Part shown: positions 13,244 through 23,483 of the stretch, in pieces
How positions within the stretch are numbered: the first letter of the stretch is position 1
How the letters are laid out: each line of letters starts with the position of its first letter
Source: Antedon bifida
Taxonomy: Eukaryota; Echinodermata; Crinoidea; Comatulida; Antedonidae
Length of the DNA stretch: 64,000 nucleotides
Direction: 5' to 3'
Assembly (NCBI GenBank): GCA_963402885.1
Contig: OY727094.1
Coordinates: 3,350,501 to 3,414,500 of the forward strand
Notes under the pieces: generated by a model
Database searches by the model: none
Told to the model about the DNA's origin: nothing
The model's input: only the letters and a program-made list of their open reading frames with translations
Position numbers and translations under genes: made by a program

Positions 13244-13920
13244 TTGATTATTTCAATCGTGTCCGTCATTTTCCTTATGACCATCGTCGTTGTGTTCTAT
13301 TTAAAGTCTTCATTATCGCCGTCGGCGCCGTTTTCTTATCGCTGTCGTCGTCGCCGTTTTCTTTATCGCCGTCGTCGCCGTTTCATTATTAATCGTCGTT
13401 TTCGTTATCGCCGTCGTCGCCGTTTCATTTATTAATCATCGTTTTCTTAATCAAAATCGTTGATATTTTTCTTCGTCGTTTTCTTTAATCGCCATCGTTG
13501 ACGTCATTATCTTAATCGTCCTTTTCATCATTATTCATATCGCCACAATTGTATTGCTTCGTCGTTTTTTTTATCGCAATCTTTATTTTCTTACGTCGTT
13601 GTATTGATACCATATACCGTCATTTGATTATTTGCCGTTTCTTTTTATCGCCAACATCGTCGTTTTATTTATCGCCATCGTCGTTCCTCATTTTATATTT
13701 GTCATCATTTTCTTAATCGTCGGTTTTTCGCCATTTTCGTCCTCATTTTCCGTCACGCCAATACTTTATCGCCATTTCTTTCACTTTAGCAATATCATAA
13801 TTATCATTATAACGTCACAGAATCGTAATATTCTTAATATGTGCTTCTCATTCATCTCCAAATACAGCTCTGACGTCATCGATATCATTTTGGTTGGATT
13901 TTTAAAACCAAATATTGTAT
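13244..13920. repeat. Degenerate ATCGCC/CGTCGT-rich low-complexity tract
   Basis: About 650 bases in which TTTATCGCC, GCCGTCGTCGCCG and TCGTCGTTTTC recur irregularly, densest at 13310-13440 and fading towards 13900. The plus strand is strongly pyrimidine-rich. Frames through it yield only repetitive Arg/Phe or Ile/Val strings, so it is treated as decayed simple-sequence DNA and not a gene. Confidence 0.65.
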
Positions 13921-14530
13921 AAATTTAGAACATAAAAAAGCCCGTAATAAGAATATCCCACGCCAAAAAGTTTAAAACCGAAAGTATAATATTACACAAA
14001 CCATTGTTATTCGCCACTGAACACTGACAAAAAAATATTATTTCCCATATTCGCCATTTTGCAATACTCTATTCTATTTTTATCATGTGTTTTCCCAATT
14101 TCAAAATAAATTTGTTTCAATTTTTTTTATCGACATACCATTCCTTGTGATTATTAAATGAATACACACGATCAATCATAATACATTTATTTTGCCATTT
14201 AAAAAACAATACAATAGATTTAATCAAACAGACGAGAACTTAATGTAAAAAATAAGGCAGACATTGAGAGGCTCTAAACATATTTGATGCATCATATTAG
14301 TATAGCCACAGGTCTGTTTATAGGAGTGTAAATGGGTACCTTCAAGGTGTAAATCCTATTGATTGGACTAAACTCATATTGAGTGCATTCAAGGTGCAAT
14401 GGAGTCGACGTGGATAAAGTTGAATGACCACGAGAACTGTCAATCCAGCGACGCAACAACATTTGTGTCGGTCGTTTGCTGGTTGTTGTCCAGGTTACCT
14501 TCCATTCCCAGGGCATCTCCAGGGTCCTAG

Positions 14531-14798
14531 TCTTTCCCGGGATCCTGGTCATTCCCAGGGTCCTGATAATTACCAAGGACCTAGTAATTCCCAGGGTCCT
14601 GGTCATTCCCAGGGTCCTGATAATTACCAAGGACCAAATCATTCCCAGGGTCCTGTTCATTCCCAGGGTCCTGATAATTACCAAGGACCTAGTCATTCCC
14701 AGGGTCCTGATAATTACCAAGGCTAGTCATTCCCAGGGTCCTGATAATTATCAAGGACCTAGTAATTCCCGGGGTCCTGGTCATTTCCAGGTTCCTGT
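14531..14798. repeat. 18-bp minisatellite (about 15 units)
   Basis: Tandem 18-base units alternate between CATTCCCAGGGTCCTGGT-like and AATTACCAAGGACCTAGT-like forms, giving a higher-order pattern of 36 and 54 bases. Because 18 is a multiple of 3, several frames on both strands stay open (for example a repeating SQGPDNYQGP peptide). One unit near 14720 has lost bases, which breaks the frame, and there is no start context, splice site or homologue, so it is most likely noncoding. Confidence 0.85.
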
Positions 14799-14799
14799 A

Positions 14800-15190
14800 T
14801 AATTAAGTTTACACCATTATAAATACTTGTTTTACAAGGAAATACATATAAATAAACAAAAGCATTCGTTTACGATAACATTGGAATACAATACAATTGT
14901 AAGTTATTTCTGTAAATGAATAGCCTAGATTTATCCACGACACTAAGAGTTAACTACTTTAACACATTGCCGGCACTAGTCATCCATAAAATATACAACA
15001 TATGTAATTTCCATCAACTAGCGCACACTTTTATTTAATTTATATATTAAAGCAAAGTAAAACACATTACAGTAATACATTCGAGTGGAAATTCTAAAAC
15101 TTATGCATAATTTAACACAATGAAAGCCTATTAGACACGCGGATGGAATTGAATGGACACTCACTAAAGCATTCGTTGCAAGTGAACATT
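14800..15190 (-). other. 3' flank of the sulfotransferase gene, with polyadenylation signal
   Basis: On the minus strand, AATAAA lies at 15030-15035, about 155 bases past the sulfotransferase stop, and is the probable polyadenylation signal. The rest shows no other feature. Confidence 0.5.
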
Positions 15191-16363
15191 TTAAAGTTTA
15201 TGTCGAATTCCTAGTTTCCGTTTTAACGCGTGAAAACGACTTTTAACAAAACTATAAAATCTGTATTCAAGATCCATCTGTTCTTTTAGTATAGCCGTCA
15301 CTTTTGGTGAAGGTTTCTCTTTAGCCTTTGTAAGAGCGGCGGTTCGGTTCGTCATTTGGCCTTCACTTGGATGCTCCAACAACTTAACACAGCCGCTGAA
15401 AACTGTCGGCCATGTTTTCTCTAAAACTAAAAACACATCGCGAAGTTCTTCTAACAAACCGACCACTTTAAAATCTTGTTTTACGTTTGCCATTGCTCGT
15501 TTTAGCGTCCATTCAGTAGGCTGTTTACATCTAGGGTCATTACCACAGAAGAACGGTACAATGTAGAATGTCCGCCGCTTAGAACACTCATACTGATCGC
15601 GAAGAACACATTCATTTATTGTCTGGTATCTTTCTCTTTCGGTTCCATTAAAAGTCCAAGTTCTTTCTTGAAATCCATCTCCAAATCTTTTATAATAATA
15701 CTGTGAGGTAAATCTTGCAATAGGATCGCGAATTATGTTTATATAACTTGGTGATTGAAGTTTGTAGTATGAAAAATTAATATGATACATGTGTCTTTGA
15801 AATAAATAAGGTGGTTGAATTTGTGATAATACATGTGCCACCATTTCTTCTTTTTCTGGTGGTAGAATTTTTTGCGTATACACCAACGATTCAATCATAT
15901 TGAACCGATTTCTTTCAGCAAGAATTCTAAATATATCGAGTACGGATCTGCTACCGCATTTACCTACTCGATTAAAAATAATCCTTGGCATATCACCAGG
16001 ATCAACATTCAATTTTTCGACGAGTGGAAGTAGTCCTTGATAGACTACAGTTTCATTCCATTCATAAATCCACTTTTGGTCGGCGGTGTCATTGTTGAAC
16101 TTCCAAGATGAGCCTAAGCTTGATGAAACGTCATCGTCTTTTTTAATTGCTAATATTTTATTACCTGATCTATCAAACTCTGAGTTTGAACTCCATTTGA
16201 TGCTGTCAGGTATATTCGGCAGCTGTGCAAGACTTAGTTTCTTTCCATGTTTTATCAACTTTTTATGCTTTATTAACGGTTTCCATTGACAGACGTACCA
16301 GACACAACAGCATACTACAATCGCTAGCGTGATGTATCTTTTAATTCCCTTTAACATCCGCAT
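15191..16363 (-). CDS. Uronyl 2-O-sulfotransferase-like enzyme (UST family), single exon
   Basis: 390 aa. Predicted type II Golgi membrane protein: short Lys/Arg-rich cytoplasmic tail, membrane anchor at about residues 10-26, basic stem, then a lumenal sulfotransferase domain. The 5'-phosphosulfate-binding loop of the cofactor PAPS is NRVGKCGSR (131-139). The 3'-phosphate-binding segment is YINIIRDPIARF (207-218), followed by YYYKRFGD. Further family marks are PYLFQRHMYHINFS, INECVL, FYIVPFFCGNDPRC and VVGLLEELRDVFLVLE. These match vertebrate UST (dermatan/chondroitin sulfate uronyl 2-O-sulfotransferase) better than heparan sulfate HS2ST, whose loop reads NRVPKTAST. UST moves sulfate from PAPS to the 2-O position of uronic acid. 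The length is near the family norm. Substrate preference is inferred. The chosen start has the membrane anchor directly behind it; M3 is an alternative. Confidence 0.88.
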   Translation of the reverse strand: MRMLKGIKRYITLAIVVCCCVWYVCQWKPLIKHKKLIKHGKKLSLAQLPNIPDSIKWSSNSEFDRSGNKILAIKKDDDVSSSLGSSWKFNNDTADQKWIYEWNETVVYQGLLPLVEKLNVDPGDMPRIIFNRVGKCGSRSVLDIFRILAERNRFNMIESLVYTQKILPPEKEEMVAHVLSQIQPPYLFQRHMYHINFSYYKLQSPSYINIIRDPIARFTSQYYYKRFGDGFQERTWTFNGTERERYQTINECVLRDQYECSKRRTFYIVPFFCGNDPRCKQPTEWTLKRAMANVKQDFKVVGLLEELRDVFLVLEKTWPTVFSGCVKLLEHPSEGQMTNRTAALTKAKEKPSPKVTAILKEQMDLEYRFYSFVKSRFHALKRKLGIRHKL

Positions 16364-17016
16364 ATTCCAGGCACGTTAGTATAATGTTTTCTAACAATTG
16401 CAACAATCGCATTTCAAAATTAGCATTATATTCAATCCGTTTGAATGACATCTGCTAGTTTGTAGGCCTAGACATTGCTGACGCACCACCCTGCTGAAAT
16501 GAACTGCTACCGTTTTGGTGCATTGCCAGTTCACAAAACAAAATACTTACGCTTGACTTAAGCCGTCTCAATTATAACTTACTGTTTGGCTAGTCACAAA
16601 TCACTCAATAGCCTCTGAACTCGAGAACAATTTCCGCCGGATTTTGTATTCATTTAAACGAGGGATCAAAGTTCATACCAGTATAATCATACAAAAATAT
16701 CGTCTGCTTGTAGATCAGTGTACTACGTCATACCTTCATCCACTTTTTTTTATCGGAACGTTAATGTCAAATCAAGGCTAATGATATATTTACTTACGTG
16801 CAATTATATAGTACTAGTATTAGTACGGAATTAAAATGTTACGGCTAAATTCACGGTCATGTTAAACTAATTTCACAATAATATATAAATATTAATATAT
16901 ATTACTAAGTACAGGTCACTAAAATTGCGGTGTAAATGTGTTACTTATAATGTTGATTTAATCATCTAACAATACTTGTTACTTACACAATACATTTTTT
17001 TCCCAAAATCATCATT
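16364..17016. other. Spacer between sulfotransferase and receptor cluster
   Basis: It holds the presumed 5' flank of the sulfotransferase gene (right of 16363) and the 3' flank of the first receptor gene. No gene, RNA or repeat recognised. Confidence 0.5.
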
Positions 17017-17886
17017 TCAATTATTTACGTTACAAATGTTTAAAAACGCGTTTCGAAAATTAGGTAAGTTATACCAGTATATTATCGGATTGGTCAAAGA
17101 ATTTATAAACACCAAACTACCGGAGAAGAAAATCAAATAAGTATATAATATACCAATGGAACATATTAGTGTTGGAAATGAAAGAAATGCATGTAACACC
17201 AGATTTGGCAACCAGAGAAAGCAATATAAGAGGGTAATTGTTAAACAGGTTTTTAGTAATTTTCTGGATTTCTTTGCGTTTGAAATATTCATTGAAGCGA
17301 GATAATGATCTGATTTGGAAATATTGTGATGAATTTTAAAATAAAGACAAACGGTTAACAATAAAAACGCCGTATTAATTGTTGATAATGCTAAATGAAA
17401 ATAATCTGTAGTAAAATAGAATAATAACGGTATTATGAAAAGTGGTCCAATAGTGATTGCAGCGCAAACGGTAAACTGACGGTTTGTAGTTACGACAACA
17501 GCGTAACGTAACGGAGCGTATACTAACGCAATATAACGATCTACAGCAACGCAATTTACGTTAAGCGATGACGTAAGAAGTATTGACGTCATTAACGAGT
17601 TTAAAACGATATTTTCACCGTAATTATTGAAATGCAAGATGACGTAAACAAAATACGTTAGTCCGTTTGCACAATCTACAAATGCCAAAGACACGATGAA
17701 AAAATTGTGTTTCTTTCGCAGTTTCTTAGATCTAAGAATCACAAATATTGCAACACCATTTAAAAGCACAATCAAAATACAAATTATTGAAACAACTGTT
17801 ACGATAGTAACTCTTGCGTTTTCAAAAAATAATTCAGAATTTCCATAAATGGAATTGTCACAAGATACGTTATCGGAGATGTTCAT
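17017..17886 (-). CDS. Class A (rhodopsin-like) orphan GPCR 1, intronless
   Basis: 289 aa with seven hydrophobic segments and the marks of class A receptors: LNG in TM1 (N43), LAFVDC in TM2 (D71), VDRYIALVYAPLRY at the end of TM3 (DRY 116-118), LWLP in TM6 and NPIIYWY in TM7. The DRYIALVYAPLRY and NPxIYWYNLPNFRNAF stretches resemble the MECA group (melanocortin/adenosine-type receptors), but the ligand cannot be told. The frame stays open to an upstream ATG at 18021; I chose the ATG at 17886 because all paralogues in the cluster begin MNIS just before a potential N-glycosylation site. It is the first and one of the more divergent members of the cluster. Single-exon, tandem, lineage-expanded receptors often serve chemoreception; that is inference here. 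Confidence 0.85.
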   Translation of the reverse strand: MNISDNVSCDNSIYGNSELFFENARVTIVTVVSIICILIVLLNGVAIFVILRSKKLRKKHNFFIVSLAFVDCANGLTYFVYVILHFNNYGENIVLNSLMTSILLTSSLNVNCVAVDRYIALVYAPLRYAVVVTTNRQFTVCAAITIGPLFIIPLLFYFTTDYFHLALSTINTAFLLLTVCLYFKIHHNISKSDHYLASMNISNAKKSRKLLKTCLTITLLYCFLWLPNLVLHAFLSFPTLICSIGILYTYLIFFSGSLVFINSLTNPIIYWYNLPNFRNAFLNICNVNN

Positions 17887-18021
17887 TGCAACACTCAAAT
17901 GTATAATAACAAAGTTTTTTTCCTCAATATTGTAGTTTGATGTTCCTTTATAAATTTCCACAGAATGTTTTGTCAGGGAGCTTCTTGCTACATACGAGCT
18001 TGTAGCATGTAGATAGTACAT

Positions 18022-18756
18022 ACTATTGCCAAAACAACGTTACCATTACTGTGCTTTCTGGTTTTTAACGAATTTGTTGAATAATTTTAGGAACAGTTTC
18101 ACAATGAATGCGCTTGGTAACTCACACAATTTAGAAAATAAATGTTCTTCTTTGAGACAATCCAAAACAAGTTAAGTCGGTACAGTACTGCTGCAGTGTA
18201 ACGTTTTGGAAAAAAATACAAATTATACCGATATGTATTTCAATAAAGTTGAAGAGCGATCTGCCAATCATTAGTCGTTCAATTACCTTTGTCTATGTGA
18301 TTTGTATCCTTATGTTTTAATAAACTCTTGATTGATAAAGTCAATATTTGCGGCAATTTGCGGCCAATCAGTCTTACATCGCTTTGGTTGTTTGTACAAT
18401 GCCAAATGAAGACTGATTGTTACGAGTACACACTTACAGTAGCGTAAGTTAGTAATACTGCAATATTTATATAGGCCTAATTAAGAAATTACGTAGCTGT
18501 AATCAATTTTTGAAAATCCTCCATCCAAGCACTGTTAGAAGACTCAAACCTTTTATATCAGGGTTTTCAGATAAAGACGTTGTCCATGAAAAAAAATGTT
18601 TAATTTGCCCAGGCGATGCATTTTCTTTTACAAACAGGAAAATGATTTAGACAAGTATCTTCGGAAATGTTCCCGTAATTTCTTCCTATCAATTCTGTAT
18701 CTTGAATCTTTACTTCAACACTTTTTTTTCCTTTCTGTATCTTGTATTTTGTAACT
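18022..18756. other. Spacer between receptors 1 and 2
   Basis: No gene recognised. A short imperfect inverted repeat (AATCAGTCTTACATCG and GAAGACTGATT near 18366-18422) is the only structure noticed. Confidence 0.45.
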
Positions 18757-19626
18757 TTAACTTCCCTTTTTTCCACAAATTTCATAAAATGCGTTTCGGA
18801 AATTAGGTAAATTATACCAATATATTAGAGGATTAGTCAAAGAATTGATAAAAACCAGACTTCCAGAAAAGAAATTTATATATGTAAGTAATACACCAAT
18901 GGAACATGTTAACCCTGGTATAAAAACAAGACAACTTGTTACAAGATACGGCAACCAGAGAATACAATACAGTATTGTTATTGTTAAGCACGTTTTTAGC
19001 AATTTTCTGGACTTCTTTGCGTTTGAAATATTCATTGAAATGAGATAATGATCTGATTTGGAAATACTGTGATAAATTTTAAAATAAAGAAGAATAGTTA
19101 TTATTAAAACTATAAGAAAAAGTACTGCAATTACCACATTAAAATAAGTTTTATTAATGTAATATAAGGCAGGTATGCTAAATATGGGTGCAACCCAAAT
19201 CGTAGCACAGACTATCATCTGACGTTTAAATGTTACGATGACGGAGTAACGTAAAGGAGCGTATACTAACGCAATGTAACGATCGACAGCAACGCAATTT
19301 ACGTTAAGCGATGACGTAAGAAGTATTGAGGCCATCATCAAGTTTGAAACAGCACTGTACTTTAAATTTAATACCACCGTGTTTATAAAATACACCAGTC
19401 CATTGGCACAATCTGCAAATGCCAAAGACACGATGAAAACATTGTGTTTCTTTCGCAGTTTCTTAGATCTAAGAATTACAAATATTGCAACACCATTTAA
19501 AAGCACAATCAAAATACAAATTACTGAAACCACTGGTATGATAGCTGTAAGTGCGTATTCATAAAACATTTCGTAATAGTAAATCCTCAAATTGGAAATA
19601 CAAGATGAATTATTGGAGATATTCAT
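18757..19626 (-). CDS. Class A orphan GPCR 2, intronless
   Basis: 289 aa. It starts MNISNNSSC with Asn-linked glycosylation motifs, followed by seven membrane segments. Landmarks: LNG at 43-45, LAFADC with D72, VDRYIALVYAPLRY (DRY 115-117), the cluster-typical intracellular loop SMNISNAKKSRKLLK, LWLPYL and NPLIYWYNLPNFRNAF. It is closely similar to receptors 3-6, and clearly of the same tandem family as receptor 1. No frame damage is seen. Ligand unknown. Confidence 0.87.
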   Translation of the reverse strand: MNISNNSSCISNLRIYYYEMFYEYALTAIIPVVSVICILIVLLNGVAIFVILRSKKLRKKHNVFIVSLAFADCANGLVYFINTVVLNLKYSAVSNLMMASILLTSSLNVNCVAVDRYIALVYAPLRYSVIVTFKRQMIVCATIWVAPIFSIPALYYINKTYFNVVIAVLFLIVLIITILLYFKIYHSISKSDHYLISMNISNAKKSRKLLKTCLTITILYCILWLPYLVTSCLVFIPGLTCSIGVLLTYINFFSGSLVFINSLTNPLIYWYNLPNFRNAFYEICGKKGS

Positions 19627-19787
19627 TTTAAAAGTTTCACTTTTGACGTACTTGCGTTATTCCTTCGAATATCCGTTGAAAGTTTTAACTTGACGTTCGT
19701 TAAACAGGTTTGACACGGGTAAATAGCGCGTTACATACAGTTTTTATTTCTCGGTACAGTTATAGTGATGACTGAGACACTCGTACG

Positions 19788-20160
19788 TTACGTTTTGTGG
19801 TGACGATTACGGCGTAACGCAATGGAGCGAAGACTAACGCGATATAACTGTCCAGCGCAACACCAGTTACGTTTAAAAGTGATATCAAGAGTGTTGTTGG
19901 CGTTATCACATTTCCCGGAGCTTCTAATGTAGTTAATAATTAATCCATTTGCACAATCCGCAAACGCCAAACACAGAAGATGAAATCAGTGCGTTTCTTT
20001 CGGAGAACTTTTGTTCGTAGAATGACAAAGATAACAACACCGTTCAGAGCTAAAATCAAAGTGCAATTTATCGAAACTACGATAATTACTGCAGTTTTAG
20101 CTCTTTCAAAAAATAGGTTAAAATAATTGTCAGAAATAGAATTGCTAGAAACATTAATTG
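19788..20160 (-). pseudogene. Truncated GPCR pseudogene related to the type-C receptor at 39421
   Basis: Two frames carry receptor pieces: first NGVVIFVILRTKVLRKK (TM1 to first loop), then, after a frame change, FADCANGL and a shifted stretch equivalent to the TM3 end and VTTKR. The LRTKVLRKK motif links it to the receptor at 39421-40299 (LKTKVLRKK). The part from TM4 onward is absent. At least two frame disruptions plus loss of the C-terminal half make it a dead copy. Confidence 0.75.
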
Positions 20161-20511
20161 ACAATGTAGCAACTATACCGCACCAGCAAAGACAAGGGGG
20201 AAAAGTACAAAAAATACAATGAACACCGTACACTTTCCAATTTTGTTGAAAATTCGGTCGGTTTAATAAGTCGATTGAATAAACTTGTAAAAGTATTCTG
20301 TCCATCAAATTTGTTGATTGTCAGAAACAGTATTGCAAGGAATAGGCCTATAACATTCATTGACAATGTAGCAACTATAACGCACCAGCAAAAACAAGGG
20401 GGAAAGTACAATGAACACCGTCACCTTCCAATTTTGTTGAAAATTCGGTCGGTTTAATAAGTCGATTGAATAAACTTGTAAAAGTATTCTGTCCATCAAA
20501 TTTGTTGATCA
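20131..20511. repeat. Local direct duplication beside the GPCR pseudogene
   Basis: A block at about 20131-20324 is repeated at about 20325-20511, both running through GACAATGTAGCAACTATA, GGTCGGTTTAATAAGTCG and ATTCTGTCCATCAAATTTG. The copies differ by a few substitutions and by a short deletion around the GGGGGAAA stretch. It includes the 5' flank and first residues of the pseudogene at 19788. Confidence 0.8.
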
Positions 20512-20820
20512 TTCCATGTTGTCTTAATTGACCAATGTTTGTCACGTTTAATGAAACTCTTGACGAATTGATATTTCATTAAAAATATACTGAACTCACT
20601 GTCATTTTGATGAAGAGCTTATTAACTCCAAGTCTCACAATAATCGATTGTTCTTGTGGTTTTATAATTACTCTAGGGCTTCTGCAGTATTATTACTATT
20701 ATAGAACCACTTCAACTTATTGCAACACGTTTGTTTTCAAATTATTAATGTCGTCTACGGCGGCGGCTTCTGACTTTTGTGCGAGAAATTCCTGTGTGCA
20801 ATCTAAAATCATCTGAAAAC

Positions 20821-21222
20821 ATGGCCGCCATTGACATAGTATCAGTTGACTTCACTGCTAGTGTACTAGAGATTTCTAAACCTCGTTTATACCATGCTAT
20901 ACACATGAAAACATGGCCGCCATTGACATAGTATCAGTTGACTTCACTGCTAGTGTACTAGAGATTTCTAAACCTCGTTTATACCATGCTATACACATGA
21001 AAACATGGCCGTCATTGGCATAGTATCAGTTGACTTCACTGCTAGTGTACTAGAGATTTCTAAACCTCGTTTATACCATGCTATACACATGAAAACATGG
21101 CCGTCATTGACATAGTATCAGTTGACTTCACTGCTAGTGTACTAGAGATTTCTAAACCTCGTTTATACCATGCTATACACATGAAAACATGCCCGTCACT
21201 GACATCGTATCAGTTGACTTCA
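20821..21222. repeat. 92-bp tandem repeat, about 4.4 copies
   Basis: Units starting ATGGCC(G)CATTGACATAG occur at 20821, 20913, 21005, 21097 and 21189 (last partial), an exact 92-base period with nearly identical units containing GCTAGTGTACTAGAG, a partial palindrome. A frame of 61 codons crosses the units, but 92 is not a multiple of 3, so it is a minisatellite and not a repeat protein. Confidence 0.9.
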
Positions 21223-21278
21223 TATGTTGACTGCTATAGACTTTTTATTTCAATTTTAACTTTTGTCGTATATTTTAA

Positions 21279-22175
21279 TTAGCATTTTCTTTTCCTTCCC
21301 CAGATATCATAAAATGAGTTTCGGAAATCAGGTAAATTATACCAATATATTAGAGGATTAGTAAAAGAATTGATAAAAACCAGACTTCCAGAAAAGAAAG
21401 TCATATAATATACAAGTAATATACCAATGGAACATGCTAACCCTGGTATAGAAACAAGACAATTTATTACAAGATACGGCAACCAGAGAAGACAATACAG
21501 TATTGTTATTGTTAAACAGGTTTTTAGTAATTTTCTGGACTTCTTTGCGTTTGAAATATTCATTGAAGCGAGATAATGATCTGATTTGGAAATACATTTA
21601 TAAATTTTAAAATAAAGACCAACAGTTATTATTAAAAACATGAGAAAAAGTACTGCTATTATTAACGGTTTAAACAAATTTGTAACAATGTACAACAAGA
21701 CACGCATAAAGCAAATTGGTCCAATCCAAATCGCAGCGCAAACGGTCAACTGACGTTTAAATGTTACGATAACAGCATAACGTAAAGGAGCGTATACTAA
21801 CGCAATATAACGATCTACAGCAACGCAATTTACGTTAAGCATTGACGTAAAAAGAATTGACATTAATAACCAGTTTAAAACCATACCGGTATTTCTACTC
21901 GGAAGATAGAAATTGATAATTACATACACACAATACCCAAGTCCATTTGCACAATCTGCAAATGCCAAAGATACGATGAAAACATTGTGTTTCTTTCGCA
22001 GTTTCTTAGATCTAAGAATTACAAATATTGCAACACCATTTAAAAGCACAATCAAAATACAAATTACTGAAACCACTGGTATGATAGCTGTAAGTGCGTA
22101 TTCATAAAACATTTTCTTATACTCAATAAGGTATCTTATAGGCCTACAAGATGAATTATTGGTGGAGATATTCAT
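21279..22175 (-). CDS. Class A orphan GPCR 3 (type A of the duplicated unit), intronless
   Basis: 298 aa from the MNISTNNSSC start at 22175 (the frame is open to an ATG ten codons further up). Seven membrane segments; LNG at 45-47, LAFADC with D74, VDRYIALVYAPLRY (DRY 121-123), SMNISNAKKSRKLLK, LWLPYL and NPLIYWYNLPDFRNSF. The 3' flank of this gene is single copy, but from codon 61 backwards and through its 5' flank the DNA is repeated twice more (26524 and 36558). The breakpoint of the local duplication therefore fell inside this gene and only this copy is whole. Ligand unknown. Confidence 0.87.
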   Translation of the reverse strand: MNISTNNSSCRPIRYLIEYKKMFYEYALTAIIPVVSVICILIVLLNGVAIFVILRSKKLRKKHNVFIVSLAFADCANGLGYCVYVIINFYLPSRNTGMVLNWLLMSILFTSMLNVNCVAVDRYIALVYAPLRYAVIVTFKRQLTVCAAIWIGPICFMRVLLYIVTNLFKPLIIAVLFLMFLIITVGLYFKIYKCISKSDHYLASMNISNAKKSRKLLKTCLTITILYCLLWLPYLVINCLVSIPGLACSIGILLVYYMTFFSGSLVFINSFTNPLIYWYNLPDFRNSFYDIWGRKRKC

Positions 22176-23246
22176 TGTATAACTTGTAGTGATGAATGGC
22201 GACAACTCACTTGTAAAACTATCGTTGAAGATACGATATTGAGTCTTTCGTAGAACCTTGAAAAGAATTGCACAAAATTGTCCTTAGCTTCAAAAGTTAT
22301 AACACAGTAATAAAGGTATTAATAATTTCCAAAATCCTCTGTATATATAACATCACATAAAGTGCAATAAATATTTTATTTTGAGGCAGAAACAAGAACG
22401 TTGTTGTTTAATTTGTATACATATGATCCTGCCTATGCAGCACCTATTTCTTTCCTAACATTACATAAGCATAATACACACAATCTGTGAATCCAACAAA
22501 ATATAGTAGGCATAGGCGCATGATCAGTATAGTAAAGTTTTCACAGTTAAAAATCAGTTTCTTCCATAAAAATGTTAATGATATTATACATGTTAGGCGG
22601 TTCTGCAATGACTGATGTACTCTGGAAAAAGACTCGCCCAACAGGAACAACACTTTGTCAAGCCTATACAGGACGACCATCAATATGAGACAATTTAGAT
22701 TTAGTTTAAACTTGATTTACTCCACGTATGAAATATACTTTCAATTCATTGCACGGTTTCAACGACATCAGTTGAAATGTTGCAACAAACACAAATGCGA
22801 ACAAAGTACATTTTACTCAGTTTTATACTTTTTCAAACCTCTTAATAATTCGATTAAAAACATGTGGTAATTATCAGTGTATCAACTATTCATAAATGTT
22901 GTTTTATTAAAACCTTGGTTGTCACACTTGATTGACGTTATTACCTTCGTTGTTGTTATTAATTTTCTCTGACATTGATGTTATTTTTATTTACATGCTA
23001 ATTTTTTGACGAGGTCTTATTATGCCTACATCAATTTTGCAGAAATTGGCCTTTTGAAAAATACTTATCTCACCTTCGAGGCCGTTTAGTTTCAAACCGC
23101 ATCTCCGTTGATCTTTAGTTAACAAAATTTAAAACGTTTCATAATAGTCATAACAAAATATAACTAAGGATATACTTACATTTATATACGCCTATTTGAA
23201 AATAAAGAAACTTTTTTAAGATTTGAGCCTTAATCTGTACATGTAC

Positions 23247-23370
23247 GGTAAATTGATTATACCAGTATATTATAGGTTTCGCCAATAATTTAAAAAAGAT
23301 ATACATCCAGAAAAAAAATAAATTTACATATATAGTTAACCAATTGAACATAATTAAACGTGGAAGGTTT
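23247..23370 (-). pseudogene. Relic of a GPCR TM6-TM7 end (unit I)
   Basis: The minus-strand frame reads KPIIYWYN in a hydrophobic context, equivalent to NPLIYWYN of the intact receptors, followed by unrelated residues. Only about 35 codons are recognisable. Equivalent relics occur in units II and III, so it pre-dates the duplication. Confidence 0.55.
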
Positions 23371-23483
23371 ATTGTGGACGTTACCAAAGCATATTAAAAT
23401 ATCGAGTTATCTGTATCTTAAAGTATTACAAATAGTGCGCCCTCTATCGCTTTGTCCATTTTGCCAAAGATCTTGGAAACTTT

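Noticed and set aside
13244-13435. Arg-rich open frame in the ATCGCC tract
   Set aside because: Low-complexity product of repeated CGTCGT words, no homologue or start context.
14292-14802. Several open frames of 100-142 codons across the 18-bp repeat
   Set aside because: They exist in multiple frames on both strands because the unit is a multiple of three; a unit near 14720 breaks the frame and there is no start, splice or homology support.
20821-21222. CRISPR-like array
   Set aside because: The 92-base units are contiguous with no unique spacers; the sequence is animal DNA.
21097-21282. Open frame of 61 codons in the 92-bp array
   Set aside because: 92 is not a multiple of three, so each unit is read in a different frame; chance opening.
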